This document shows, piece by piece, positions 6,273-12,358 of a DNA stretch of 16,624 nt (positions within the stretch are counted from its first letter, which is position 1; the number at the start of each line of letters is the position of its first letter). The stretch comes from Candidatus Nitrosopumilus sp. (GTDB lineage Archaea > Thermoproteota > Nitrososphaeria > Nitrososphaerales > Nitrosopumilaceae), in contig JAOTSS010000042.1 in assembly GCA_029864805.1 (NCBI GenBank), positions 1 through 16,624 of the forward strand. The letters run 5' to 3'. The notes beneath the pieces are model-generated. The model saw only the letters and a program-made list of their open reading frames with translations. It had not been told where the DNA came from and did not search any database. Made by a program: the position numbers and the translations under genes.

Positions 6273-6279
6273 TATAAGA
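6273..6279 (+). promoter_or_regulatory. TATA box of the 6302-6678 small-gene cluster
   Basis: TATAAGA within AAGGTATAAGATTT is centred 26 nt before the ATG at 6302, the expected spacing for a leaderless start at that ATG. Confidence 0.55.
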
Positions 6280-6301
6280 TTTGAAACAACGTACCAATAC
6301 A

Positions 6302-6391
6302 ATGCGAGAACAATGTTTCCCTAGACCAGAACTAAACTGTGATTTTTTTCACAGGGTTCTCGCTATTTTTTCAAAGGAGGAATCACAATGA
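6302..6391 (+). CDS. Possible 29-aa leader peptide ORF
   Basis: The ORF starts MREQCFPRPELNCD and ends in KEESQ. Its ATG is where transcription should start from the TATA box at 6273-6279. Its stop overlaps the next ORF's ATG as ATGA. The ORF passes through a strong hairpin and T-run (6304-6371), so a translating ribosome would melt the hairpin. Thus it may be a regulatory leader peptide rather than a functional protein. Two Cys and three Pro are present, but no run of a single amino acid codon that would suggest classical attenuation. The ORF is short, so chance remains possible. Confidence 0.4.
   Translation: MREQCFPRPELNCDFFHRVLAIFSKEESQ
6304..6371 (+). promoter_or_regulatory. Attenuator-like hairpin with competing stems and U-tract
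   Basis: GCGAGAAC (6304-6311) pairs with GTTCTCGC (6356-6363). Inside lies a second stem, CTGTGA/TCACAG, with a T6 loop (6337-6354). CAGAAC (6327-6332) can compete for the same GTTCT. A run of six T (6366-6371) follows, and then the Shine-Dalgarno. This could be a terminator/attenuator controlling the genes at 6388 and 6484. Confidence 0.5.
6373..6380 (+). promoter_or_regulatory. Strong Shine-Dalgarno before the 31-aa ORF
   Basis: AAAGGAGG lies 7 nt before the ATG at 6388. Most genes here lack such a site, so it marks an internal, leadered start and supports translation of the ORF at 6388. Confidence 0.6.
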
Positions 6392-6483
6392 GACAAACTA
6401 AATCAAAATTAATGGTTCCTAGATACAAGAAAACATATTTTGGTTTCAATATTTCTGCCGTTGTTCTTTCAGTGGTGTTGTAG
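6388..6483 (+). CDS. Small basic protein with hydrophobic tail (31 aa)
   Basis: The ORF has an ideal Shine-Dalgarno and encodes 31 residues. The first part is basic (MRQTKSKLMVPRYKK), followed by FGFNISAVVLSVVL, a hydrophobic end about 14 residues long and probably too short for a full membrane span. It resembles no family I know. It starts in an ATGA overlap with the 29-aa ORF, and its TAG is directly followed by the ATG of the zinc-finger gene, so all three should be translationally coupled. It may be a functional microprotein, or it may serve to carry ribosomes into the downstream gene. Confidence 0.5.
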   Translation: MRQTKSKLMVPRYKKTYFGFNISAVVLSVVL

Positions 6484-6678
6484 ATGAATGATAAAATAAG
6501 AATTGATTGTTGCAGAAAATGTGGAATGGAGTCAAGTGTTAAACAGAGATGCTCAATTTGTACAAAACCAATAAAATTTGCTTGTGAAAGATGTCACCTG
6601 GAAACAGATGAGCAAATCCATTCTATGTGTAGGCTGGTTGATATAAATCACAAGTCAGCAGTTTATGAAGCTGCATAA
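6484..6678 (+). CDS. Small double zinc-finger protein (64 aa)
   Basis: The protein has four metal-binding pairs: Cys10-x2-Cys13, Cys23-x2-Cys26, Cys34-x2-Cys37-His38 and His46-x2-Cys49, after an extra Cys9. This could hold two zinc ions in a treble-clef or ribbon-type fold. The spacing RKCGMESSVKQRCSICTKP resembles zinc-ribbon domains of archaeal nucleic-acid or protein-binding adaptors, but no family is assigned. It begins with no gap after the 31-aa ORF, has no own Shine-Dalgarno and probably depends on coupling. Its 3' end overlaps the end of a minus-strand broken ORF by 16 nt. Confidence 0.75.
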   Translation: MNDKIRIDCCRKCGMESSVKQRCSICTKPIKFACERCHLETDEQIHSMCRLVDINHKSAVYEAA

Positions 6679-6778
6679 TCGTCTCGCAATTCAGGCATAT
6701 ATTCACTATGTTGGAAAATGCGTAGAGTTTCAAACACAAGCGCAATCAGTATAATCAGAGATATTGTGGAAAGTCCAT
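6663..6778 (-). pseudogene. Possible frameshifted small membrane protein
   Basis: One minus-strand frame encodes NGLSTISLIILIALVFETL, a good membrane helix, then a polar tail ending in LRDDYAAS and TAA, but it has no start codon. An ATG (6778) lies right at the start of the helix in a different frame. A TATA box (TATATTATT, 6807-6815) lies 33 nt upstream of that ATG. One lost or gained base just after the ATG would explain this. Alternatively it starts at a rare codon or is not a gene. Confidence 0.3.
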
Positions 6779-6868
6779 TTTTAGTTGTAATGACACAAAT
6801 TTTTTCAATAATATAGTTTTAGGAAATTTCTACTAAATACTTTTAATGATAAAAAACAACAGGAGATA

Positions 6869-7678
6869 TTGGTAAAAACTATGAAAATATTTTCTCATAA
6901 AATAGAAACAGTCCCCATAAAAGATGTAGAGGTCTGGGATGAAGCTGAAGCAAGATCCCTTGATCAGGAAGGCCTAAGAGAACTTGCTGAAAGCATCAAA
7001 AGAGAAGGGCTGCAAAACCCACCAATTGTTCAAAAGAACAAGAATGGAAAATACAAGCTAATAGCTGGTCAGCGAAGACTGAATGCTCTAAAAAAGATAG
7101 GTGCAAGAAATATCCCCGTACTTGTTGTGCAGCACCCGTATGATCTTGAAGATGCTCAGGCAGTATCGATAATTGAGAATTTGCACAGAAAACAAATGTC
7201 ATCAAAAGAGATGGCTGAAGCATGTGATTTCTTGGCACAGTCAACTGGTTCTAAGAAAAAGGCAGCATCTGCCTTGGGAATAAGCCCGAGTACATTTAGA
7301 AGCTATCTTGGATTCAAAGGGGTCCCAGAACCCCTCAAAGAATTGGTCCCTAAGACGATCTCAAGAGTTGAAGCAGTTCAATTGTCAAGAATTGAGCCAA
7401 ATTCATCTCAAGCAGTCGAAGTTGCCAAAAGAATCTCAAAATACTCTCGTGCTGCAAGAAAACGATATCTTGATGCACTATCAGAGGATCCCACAGCTCC
7501 GCATGCAGCAGTCAAGCGTATGGCAAACTATTACAAGCAAAAACAAAATGTTCGTCTTCACCTTTCTGCTCCAGAAGCAAAAGCACTTGCAAAGGCATCA
7601 ACTGAAAAATCAATGGAGCCTGAAGAACTTGTACATGAAATAGTAGGCAAATGGCTAGCAAGAAATACAAAAAAATAA
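6869..7678 (+). CDS. ParB/Spo0J-like DNA-binding protein
   Basis: The N-terminal ParB domain (about 12-110) shows IAGQRRLNALKKIG (65-78), the GERR-type nucleotide/DNA-contact box, and IIENLHRKQMS (101-111), the second ParB box. A central HTH covers about 130-148 (KKAASALGISPSTFRSYL). Residues 228-265 (VRLHLSAPEAKALAKAS...EELVHEIV) look like a ribbon-helix-helix or dimerisation end. Family members bind parS-like sites and act in chromosome partition or as transcription regulators. No parA is adjacent, so the role is open. The start is unclear. TTG at 6869 fits a TATA-like CTTTTAAT 25 nt upstream, while ATG at 6881 has AGGAGA 14 nt upstream. A repeat cluster follows the stop. Confidence 0.9.
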   Translation: MVKTMKIFSHKIETVPIKDVEVWDEAEARSLDQEGLRELAESIKREGLQNPPIVQKNKNGKYKLIAGQRRLNALKKIGARNIPVLVVQHPYDLEDAQAVSIIENLHRKQMSSKEMAEACDFLAQSTGSKKKAASALGISPSTFRSYLGFKGVPEPLKELVPKTISRVEAVQLSRIEPNSSQAVEVAKRISKYSRAARKRYLDALSEDPTAPHAAVKRMANYYKQKQNVRLHLSAPEAKALAKASTEKSMEPEELVHEIVGKWLARNTKK

Positions 7679-7686
7679 TATCAAAA

Positions 7687-7725
7687 GTTTATTGTAACTA
7701 CTAAATGTTTACTGTAAAATTTACA
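7687..7725. repeat. Direct plus inverted repeat cluster 3' of parB
   Basis: GTTTATTGTAA (7687-7697) and GTTTACTGTAA (7707-7717) are direct repeats exactly 20 bp apart, about two helical turns. The second forms an inverted repeat with TTTACA (TGTAAA-A-TTTACA, 7713-7725). This is a reasonable candidate binding site for the ParB-like protein encoded 9 bp upstream, or a weak terminator. Confidence 0.4.
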
Positions 7726-7758
7726 ATCAGAAATAATTTTACTCATACAAAAATTATT

Positions 7759-7857
7759 CTATTCTAGCTCGCTTGTTTTATTTTTCTCAAGGTCTATCAT
7801 CTTTCTAGAACAAGCTAATGTCTCTTCATTGGTGTGTTGTTTTTTGATCTTTTGCAC
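7759..7857 (-). CDS. Weak candidate small ORF (32 aa)
   Basis: From a GTG the minus strand encodes MQKIKKQHTNEETLACSRK and continues to a TAG, with Lys/Glu-rich, helix-like composition. There is no ATG, no nearby TATA and no Shine-Dalgarno, so support rests on composition alone. It lies downstream of valS on the same strand. Confidence 0.2.
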   Translation of the reverse strand: MQKIKKQHTNEETLACSRKMIDLEKNKTSELE

Positions 7858-8042
7858 ATTGGGTATATTTCATCTACTTCTTTTGATTTTGGGAGTGGAT
7901 ATTGTACGAGAAGATATTATACTTGAACGCAGTCCACAAATTGCAATGTATCATCTATCAAACTACAATTGCGGTTTAATCGCATTTTACCTTTGTGATA
8001 ATATTATTAACATCTAAAAACCAATACCTGCATAGTTGTAAT

Positions 8043-10358
8043 TTATTCCAGGTTGTGCATTGCTGCAAAGTCTTTTGCAAATTCAGACAATCTTTCCGGC
8101 ACGGACATCGGAATAGAGTCCTTTAGTGACAACTCTTTACTTTTCTTTTCATTCCAGACATTGGAGTTGAACTCTGTAATCTCTTTTGTAAACTGCGTAA
8201 AGTCTTCAGGAGATTCTGGTGAAACTTGTTTTTCTTTGTGAATGCTTTTCTCTGAATACAAAATCTTCCAAAGATACTCAGTGATAAATGGCGTGATTGG
8301 TGCCAGCAGTTTTAGAATGGTTGAGAGTGTCTTGTGTAGTGTAAATATCGCACCGTCTCTTTCTTCATCGGAGAAACCAATCCCATATGCTCTTGCTTTT
8401 ACCATTTCGATATAATGAGATGCAAACAGATTCCACGTAAACTCTCTGATTGCAATTGCTGGAATAAAAAAGTTGTATTCATCATACCCGCGTTTACATT
8501 CCATTACCAGTTTGTCCAGTTCTGATAAGATCCATTTGTCTGACGCATTAGGTTTTCCAGATTCAATTACAGGAAAACTAGACAGGAATCTTGACACGTT
8601 CCATAGCTTGCTGAGAAATTTTTTGGTTGACTCTATTTTCTGCTCGTTGCATCTAAAGTCATAACCGTGATTAATCTCACTTGCACTCCAGAACCTAAAG
8701 GTGTCAGCACCCAGTTTTTCAATTACGGGCAACGGGTCTATTGCATTTCCTTTACTCTTGCTCATCTTCATTCCCTTTTCATCCAGACCATATCCCATAA
8801 TCCAAGCTTCTGACCATGGGTTTTTCCCTGTCAGCTGCTCACATCTTAGAATAGTATAGTATAGCCATGTTCGGACAATGTCTTTTGCCTGTGGTCTAAT
8901 TGAAGCCGGATACACTTTATTGAAAAATTCCTCATCTTTGCCAAATTTGCTAATGAAAAGTGGAGATACGCTTGAATCCATCCATGTGTCAAATGTTCGG
9001 TCCTCGCCAACAAATTCAGCAGAATCACATTTTGAACAGTTGCTGATTGGACACTTTTCACTCCAGGGTCTGTAGTACTTTCCAGGCTCAGGAACATGTG
9101 GTTCTGAGCAGTTTTTACAGTACCAGATTGGGATTTCAGTGCCATAGTATCTTCTTCTGGAAATCGGCCAGTCAATGTTGATGGACTCTAGCCAATTCAT
9201 CAGAATCTGCTTGTGCATCGGTGGATGAAATGTGATTTCCTGTCCTAATTTTTTGATTTTTTCAACAGCTTCTTTTTGCTTTAGATAGTATTCTTCCATT
9301 GGAATAATCTCAATTGGAATCTTACTTCTCTCCGAAATCGGTGTTCTATGAATGATATCTTCAATTTTTTCTAAAAACCCTCCAGTTTCCAAGTCTTCTA
9401 TGATTTTTGTCCTTGCTTGTTTTGGTTTTAGTCCTGCATATTCTCCTGCGGCTTTTGTCATCTTTCCGTCCAATCCAATTGCGACTATTTCACCTAATTC
9501 CAATTCTCTAAATAATGCCACGTCATTTTGATCTCCATAACTACATACCATAACGGCTCCCGAACCGAACTCTTGCTTGGCAGAATGGTGTGTTCTTAAT
9601 TCAACTTCAACATTTGTTATTGGGATAATTACTTTTTGTCCGATGTACTGTGTGTATCTCTCGTCTTCAGGATTGACTATGATGGTTCTGCATGCACAAA
9701 GCAATTCCGGTCTTGTACTTGCAATGACTATCTCTTTGTCGGCATCTTTTATTTTGAATTTCATGTATACGAGTTTAGTAGGCAAATCCTCGTATATGAT
9801 TTCTGCATCTGCAATGGTTGTACCTGAAACCCAATCATAATTATTGGGCCTGTTGGCCAGATACACTTGTCCTTTTTTCCATAACTCGATGAATGTTGAC
9901 TGTGTAAGGCTTCTGTATTCTTCTGAATCTGTTCTATAGTAATTTGCAAAATCACCACTAATTCCCAAACTTTTCATGATAAGGATCATTTCATCTTCCA
10001 AATCATCCAGTGCTGCTTTGCATAGGTTTAGAAATTCACCCCTGTCTGTTTCCCTCATTCTGATGTTGTGTTTTTTTTCAGTGTACAGTTCAACTGGTAA
10101 TCCGTTCCTGTCAATTCCTATGGGAAAATAGACGTTTTTTCCAGTCATTCTTGCAGTACGCGCAATCATATCAATTTGTGAATAGTGAGCTGCGGCCCCG
10201 ATATGCCATGGCCTGCCCGAAGGGTATGGGGGAGGAGTGTCTATTGTGTAATTGTCATCTTGTGGTGTAAAATCATAAATTTTTTCATCTTCCCATTGTT
10301 TTAGAATCTCCTTTTCTAGTTCTGGGTTCCATGCTTTTTCTGATATTTTAGGTTCCAT
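8043..10358 (-). CDS. valS: Valyl-tRNA synthetase (archaeal type)
   Basis: This class I enzyme charges tRNA-Val in the cytoplasm. The Rossmann signature appears as PPPYPSGRPWHIGA (42-55); the HIGH tetrapeptide is HIGA here. The CP1 editing insertion spans roughly 170-380. A Cys-rich knob has Cys414, Cys417, Cys436, Cys441 and Cys444. FDTWMDSSVSPL (456-467) is typical of ValS, and MKMSKSKGN (about 530-538) is the KMSKS loop. The anticodon-binding helical domain fills about 620-771. At 771 residues it lacks the C-terminal coiled coil of bacterial ValS. It starts 7 nt after the PTPS-like gene and is probably co-transcribed with it. No independent Shine-Dalgarno or TATA is seen. Confidence 0.95.
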   Translation of the reverse strand: MEPKISEKAWNPELEKEILKQWEDEKIYDFTPQDDNYTIDTPPPYPSGRPWHIGAAAHYSQIDMIARTARMTGKNVYFPIGIDRNGLPVELYTEKKHNIRMRETDRGEFLNLCKAALDDLEDEMILIMKSLGISGDFANYYRTDSEEYRSLTQSTFIELWKKGQVYLANRPNNYDWVSGTTIADAEIIYEDLPTKLVYMKFKIKDADKEIVIASTRPELLCACRTIIVNPEDERYTQYIGQKVIIPITNVEVELRTHHSAKQEFGSGAVMVCSYGDQNDVALFRELELGEIVAIGLDGKMTKAAGEYAGLKPKQARTKIIEDLETGGFLEKIEDIIHRTPISERSKIPIEIIPMEEYYLKQKEAVEKIKKLGQEITFHPPMHKQILMNWLESINIDWPISRRRYYGTEIPIWYCKNCSEPHVPEPGKYYRPWSEKCPISNCSKCDSAEFVGEDRTFDTWMDSSVSPLFISKFGKDEEFFNKVYPASIRPQAKDIVRTWLYYTILRCEQLTGKNPWSEAWIMGYGLDEKGMKMSKSKGNAIDPLPVIEKLGADTFRFWSASEINHGYDFRCNEQKIESTKKFLSKLWNVSRFLSSFPVIESGKPNASDKWILSELDKLVMECKRGYDEYNFFIPAIAIREFTWNLFASHYIEMVKARAYGIGFSDEERDGAIFTLHKTLSTILKLLAPITPFITEYLWKILYSEKSIHKEKQVSPESPEDFTQFTKEITEFNSNVWNEKKSKELSLKDSIPMSVPERLSEFAKDFAAMHNLE

Positions 10359-10365
10359 TTTTTAA

Positions 10366-11181
10366 TTATCTTGAAATATTTGAAATGATATGGGATCCTT
10401 TGTTGTATCCTTCATAGATGTAAACGCCAACAGCTTCTACGTTAGGTGGCATTTTCGGAGCCAGTAATTTTATAATTTCACTTGAAAGATTCTCTACTGT
10501 TGCCTCTCCCTCTAAAAGATATGTGGTGTTTTTTGGAACCTGTAAATCAAACATCCCTTTGGGACCTTCAAACTGAATGTGGTAATGTGAATCGTCTTCT
10601 TTTCTGAGATACCTCCTGTTTATGAAAAACTTGTGATCAAATACATTTACAACTTCTTTGATGATTTTTTTGGCTTCTCCAAAGTCTAAAAGTAAATTGT
10701 TTTTCATCTGCCCTACAAGTTCTACCATTACAGAAGATGTGTGTCCATGTAAAATGGAGCATTTTTCAACTAAAGGAAGGATGTGTGCATAATCAAATGA
10801 GAATGATGCATCTTCTAAAAATATTGAACCTGTTTGAGGTGTTTTATCATAAAATACAATGTCTTGCAATTCCTTAATCTGTGCAACGTATTTTGCATGT
10901 CCTATTGCCATTACTTTGTCTTGAGGAAAGTCTTCTTTGATTTGTTTGTATTTTTCAATATCCTCATCATTGTCAATTATTTCGATTAACCCTTTTTCAG
11001 TTTTAAAATCAACAAAGACTTCATTACCGCTCTTCAATGTGATCTTGTGATTGTATTGATATTCTTGTTCAAGAAATGTTAGCATTTGTGCTACTGCCAA
11101 CTCTGTTCTGGTTTTAAGTAAATTCCCCTTTTTATCGATATATCTAAAGTCTGAATCTAGAATTGTGGGACTTGTGGCCAT
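10366..11181 (-). CDS. 6-pyruvoyltetrahydropterin synthase/QueD-like protein with extra N-terminal domain
   Basis: Residues about 125-265 are a PTPS/QueD (T-fold) domain acting on dihydroneopterin triphosphate or a derivative. The zinc ligands are His133 (FSFDYAH), His145 and His147. Cys141 in CSILHGH matches the catalytic Cys position of QueD/PTPS (C-x3-HGH), unlike the Glu of PTPS-III. DFGEAKK, FDHKFFIN and ATVENLS complete the signature. Residues 1-115 form an additional alpha/beta domain that usual family members (about 120-150 aa) lack. Its VFVDFKTEKGLIEI stretch vaguely recalls a degenerate nuclease-like fold, which is my inference. It has its own TATA box and lies between PCD and valS. 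Product could be a pterin or the preQ0/archaeosine precursor. Confidence 0.85.
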   Translation of the reverse strand: MATSPTILDSDFRYIDKKGNLLKTRTELAVAQMLTFLEQEYQYNHKITLKSGNEVFVDFKTEKGLIEIIDNDEDIEKYKQIKEDFPQDKVMAIGHAKYVAQIKELQDIVFYDKTPQTGSIFLEDASFSFDYAHILPLVEKCSILHGHTSSVMVELVGQMKNNLLLDFGEAKKIIKEVVNVFDHKFFINRRYLRKEDDSHYHIQFEGPKGMFDLQVPKNTTYLLEGEATVENLSSEIIKLLAPKMPPNVEAVGVYIYEGYNKGSHIISNISR

Positions 11182-11202
11182 GTGAACTCAACTGACTCTG
11201 GA

Positions 11203-11214
11203 TATAATATAAAT
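11203..11214 (-). promoter_or_regulatory. TATA box for the PTPS-like gene
   Basis: The minus strand reads ATTTATATTATATCC, centred about 27 nt before the ATG at 11181, so the mRNA is probably leaderless and valS is likely transcribed from here. Confidence 0.6.
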
Positions 11215-11250
11215 TCTGTAATGTATGTGCCTAAAATTTTTCATTTACAA

Positions 11251-11529
11251 CTATGCCAAAGAATTTAGAATTTTGGCAAGATTGACATCATTTTTTGTGA
11301 TGCCTCCAGCATCATGAGTTGTTAGATCTATGGTGATTCTGTTGTATACGTTAAACCACTCTGGATGATGATTCATTTTTTCAATCTCCATGGCAGCTCT
11401 GGTCATAAAACCAAAAGCCTGGTTGAAACTTTCAAATTGAAATTCTTTGTGAAGTTTTTCATTCACAACACTCCATCCTGATAGGTTCTTTAGTTCTTTG
11501 TCCATATCGTCTTTGGATAAGCGCATCAT
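11251..11529 (-). CDS. Pterin-4a-carbinolamine dehydratase
   Basis: This 92-aa protein has the full PCD/DCoH family length and core: GWS near 18-20, then [14 protein letters not shown] (52-65) with the paired His54-His55 and Trp58, and [11 protein letters not shown] (68-78). In the family these residues dehydrate 4a-hydroxytetrahydropterin, recycling the cofactor of aromatic hydroxylases. In archaea the substrate pterin is less certain. A neighbour with a PTPS/QueD domain 69 bp downstream supports a pterin theme. A TATA box is 26 nt before the first of two adjacent ATGs, so I keep that start. Confidence 0.92.
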   Translation of the reverse strand: MMRLSKDDMDKELKNLSGWSVVNEKLHKEFQFESFNQAFGFMTRAAMEIEKMNHHPEWFNVYNRITIDLTTHDAGGITKNDVNLAKILNSLA

Positions 11530-11550
11530 GTTGTTTAAGATACAATGTTA

Positions 11551-11558
11551 AATTAAAA
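11551..11558 (-). promoter_or_regulatory. TATA box for the PCD gene
   Basis: TTTTAATT on the minus strand, in context CTTTTAATTTAAC, is centred 26 nt before the ATG at 11529, which implies a leaderless mRNA. Confidence 0.5.
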
Positions 11559-11602
11559 GATTGATTCATTACATTTCTATGGGATTTCTAATGTGAAAAG
11601 TT

Positions 11603-12358
11603 ATGGAGGAATCAAATAAAGAACTACTTGCAAATATCAAAGATTCCATTTCAGAGACTGTCAAAAAAAAGAAAATCGGAATTGCTTTTTCTGGTGGCGT
11701 TGATAGCACGTTGATTTCAAAAATCTGCTCAGATATGGACTTTGATGTTACACTATTGACCATTGGATTTCCTGAATCACATGATATTTTGTTTGCAAAA
11801 CAGGTAAATGAATATCTAAAGTACCCTCATCATATACTGGAAATTGATTCAGAGACTTTTCCTAGCGTGTCTTCAAAAATAAACCAAAAAATCCAAACCG
11901 AGAATCTGTCTTGGAATGAAAACTGTATTGCTTTTCATTATGTTTCTAAACTTGCAAACTCCTTAGGACTTGATACTGTGATTACAGCTAATGGAATAGA
12001 TGAATTATTCTGCGGCTACAATGCATATCGTGAAGCATTCTCTGGAGGAGAATCTCAAATTTTCAAAGTTATGGAATCAAAACTAGACAATGAGTTAAAA
12101 ATGATGAAGGCAGTAAATCTTGTTGCATCTGAATTTGGAGTAAAAATCCTTCAACCCTTATTGTCCCAAAAATTCATCAAGTATGCAAAAACCATTCCTA
12201 TATCTGAAAAAATCCATGATTCTGAAGATCTGTATCGCAAACATATCATTAGAAAATTGGCTAGTGAAATTAATGTCCCAGAACTTTCATGTACAAAACG
12301 AAAGAAAGCATTACAGTATGGCTCAAAAATTCACAAGGCCTTACTAAAAACTAGATGA
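11603..12358 (+). CDS. Stand-alone asparagine-synthase-type ATP-pyrophosphatase domain protein
   Basis: The protein matches only the C-terminal synthetase domain of AsnB. The PP-loop FSGGVDST (29-36) activates a substrate with ATP, and NGIDELFCGY (130-139) corresponds to the conserved DELFGGY region of AsnB. There is no N-terminal glutaminase domain and no catalytic Cys2, so ammonia would have to come from elsewhere or the reaction is not asparagine synthesis. At 251 residues it is a complete small domain, not a cut gene: the ATG is followed by a normal helix and the C terminus is a Lys-rich helix. The last 8 nt overlap the purB 3' end. The substrate is unknown. Confidence 0.85.
   Translation: MEESNKELLANIKDSISETVKKKKIGIAFSGGVDSTLISKICSDMDFDVTLLTIGFPESHDILFAKQVNEYLKYPHHILEIDSETFPSVSSKINQKIQTENLSWNENCIAFHYVSKLANSLGLDTVITANGIDELFCGYNAYREAFSGGESQIFKVMESKLDNELKMMKAVNLVASEFGVKILQPLLSQKFIKYAKTIPISEKIHDSEDLYRKHIIRKLASEINVPELSCTKRKKALQYGSKIHKALLKTR

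Larger units (their letters stand above)
7679..8042. other. Intergenic stretch between parB and valS (convergent)
   Basis: The first part holds the repeat cluster at 7687-7725. A 32-aa minus-strand ORF with a GTG start (7759-7857) is possible but weak. A 62-codon plus-strand ORF from TTG 7829 has no promoter support and looks like chance. The rest (7860-8042) shows nothing I can name beyond AT-rich sequence. Confidence 0.5.

Noticed and set aside
7308..7643. Plus-strand 111-aa ORF in the second frame of parB
   Set aside because: Lies fully inside the ParB reading frame, with Gln/Lys-rich shadow composition.
7829..8017. Plus-strand 62-aa ORF with hydrophobic start
   Set aside because: TTG start, no TATA or Shine-Dalgarno, unusual Cys/Phe/Leu-rich composition consistent with chance in AT-rich DNA, and it competes with a minus-strand ORF.
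9577..9840. Plus-strand ORFs within valS
   Set aside because: Antisense to conserved ValS editing-domain codons; composition reflects the reverse complement.
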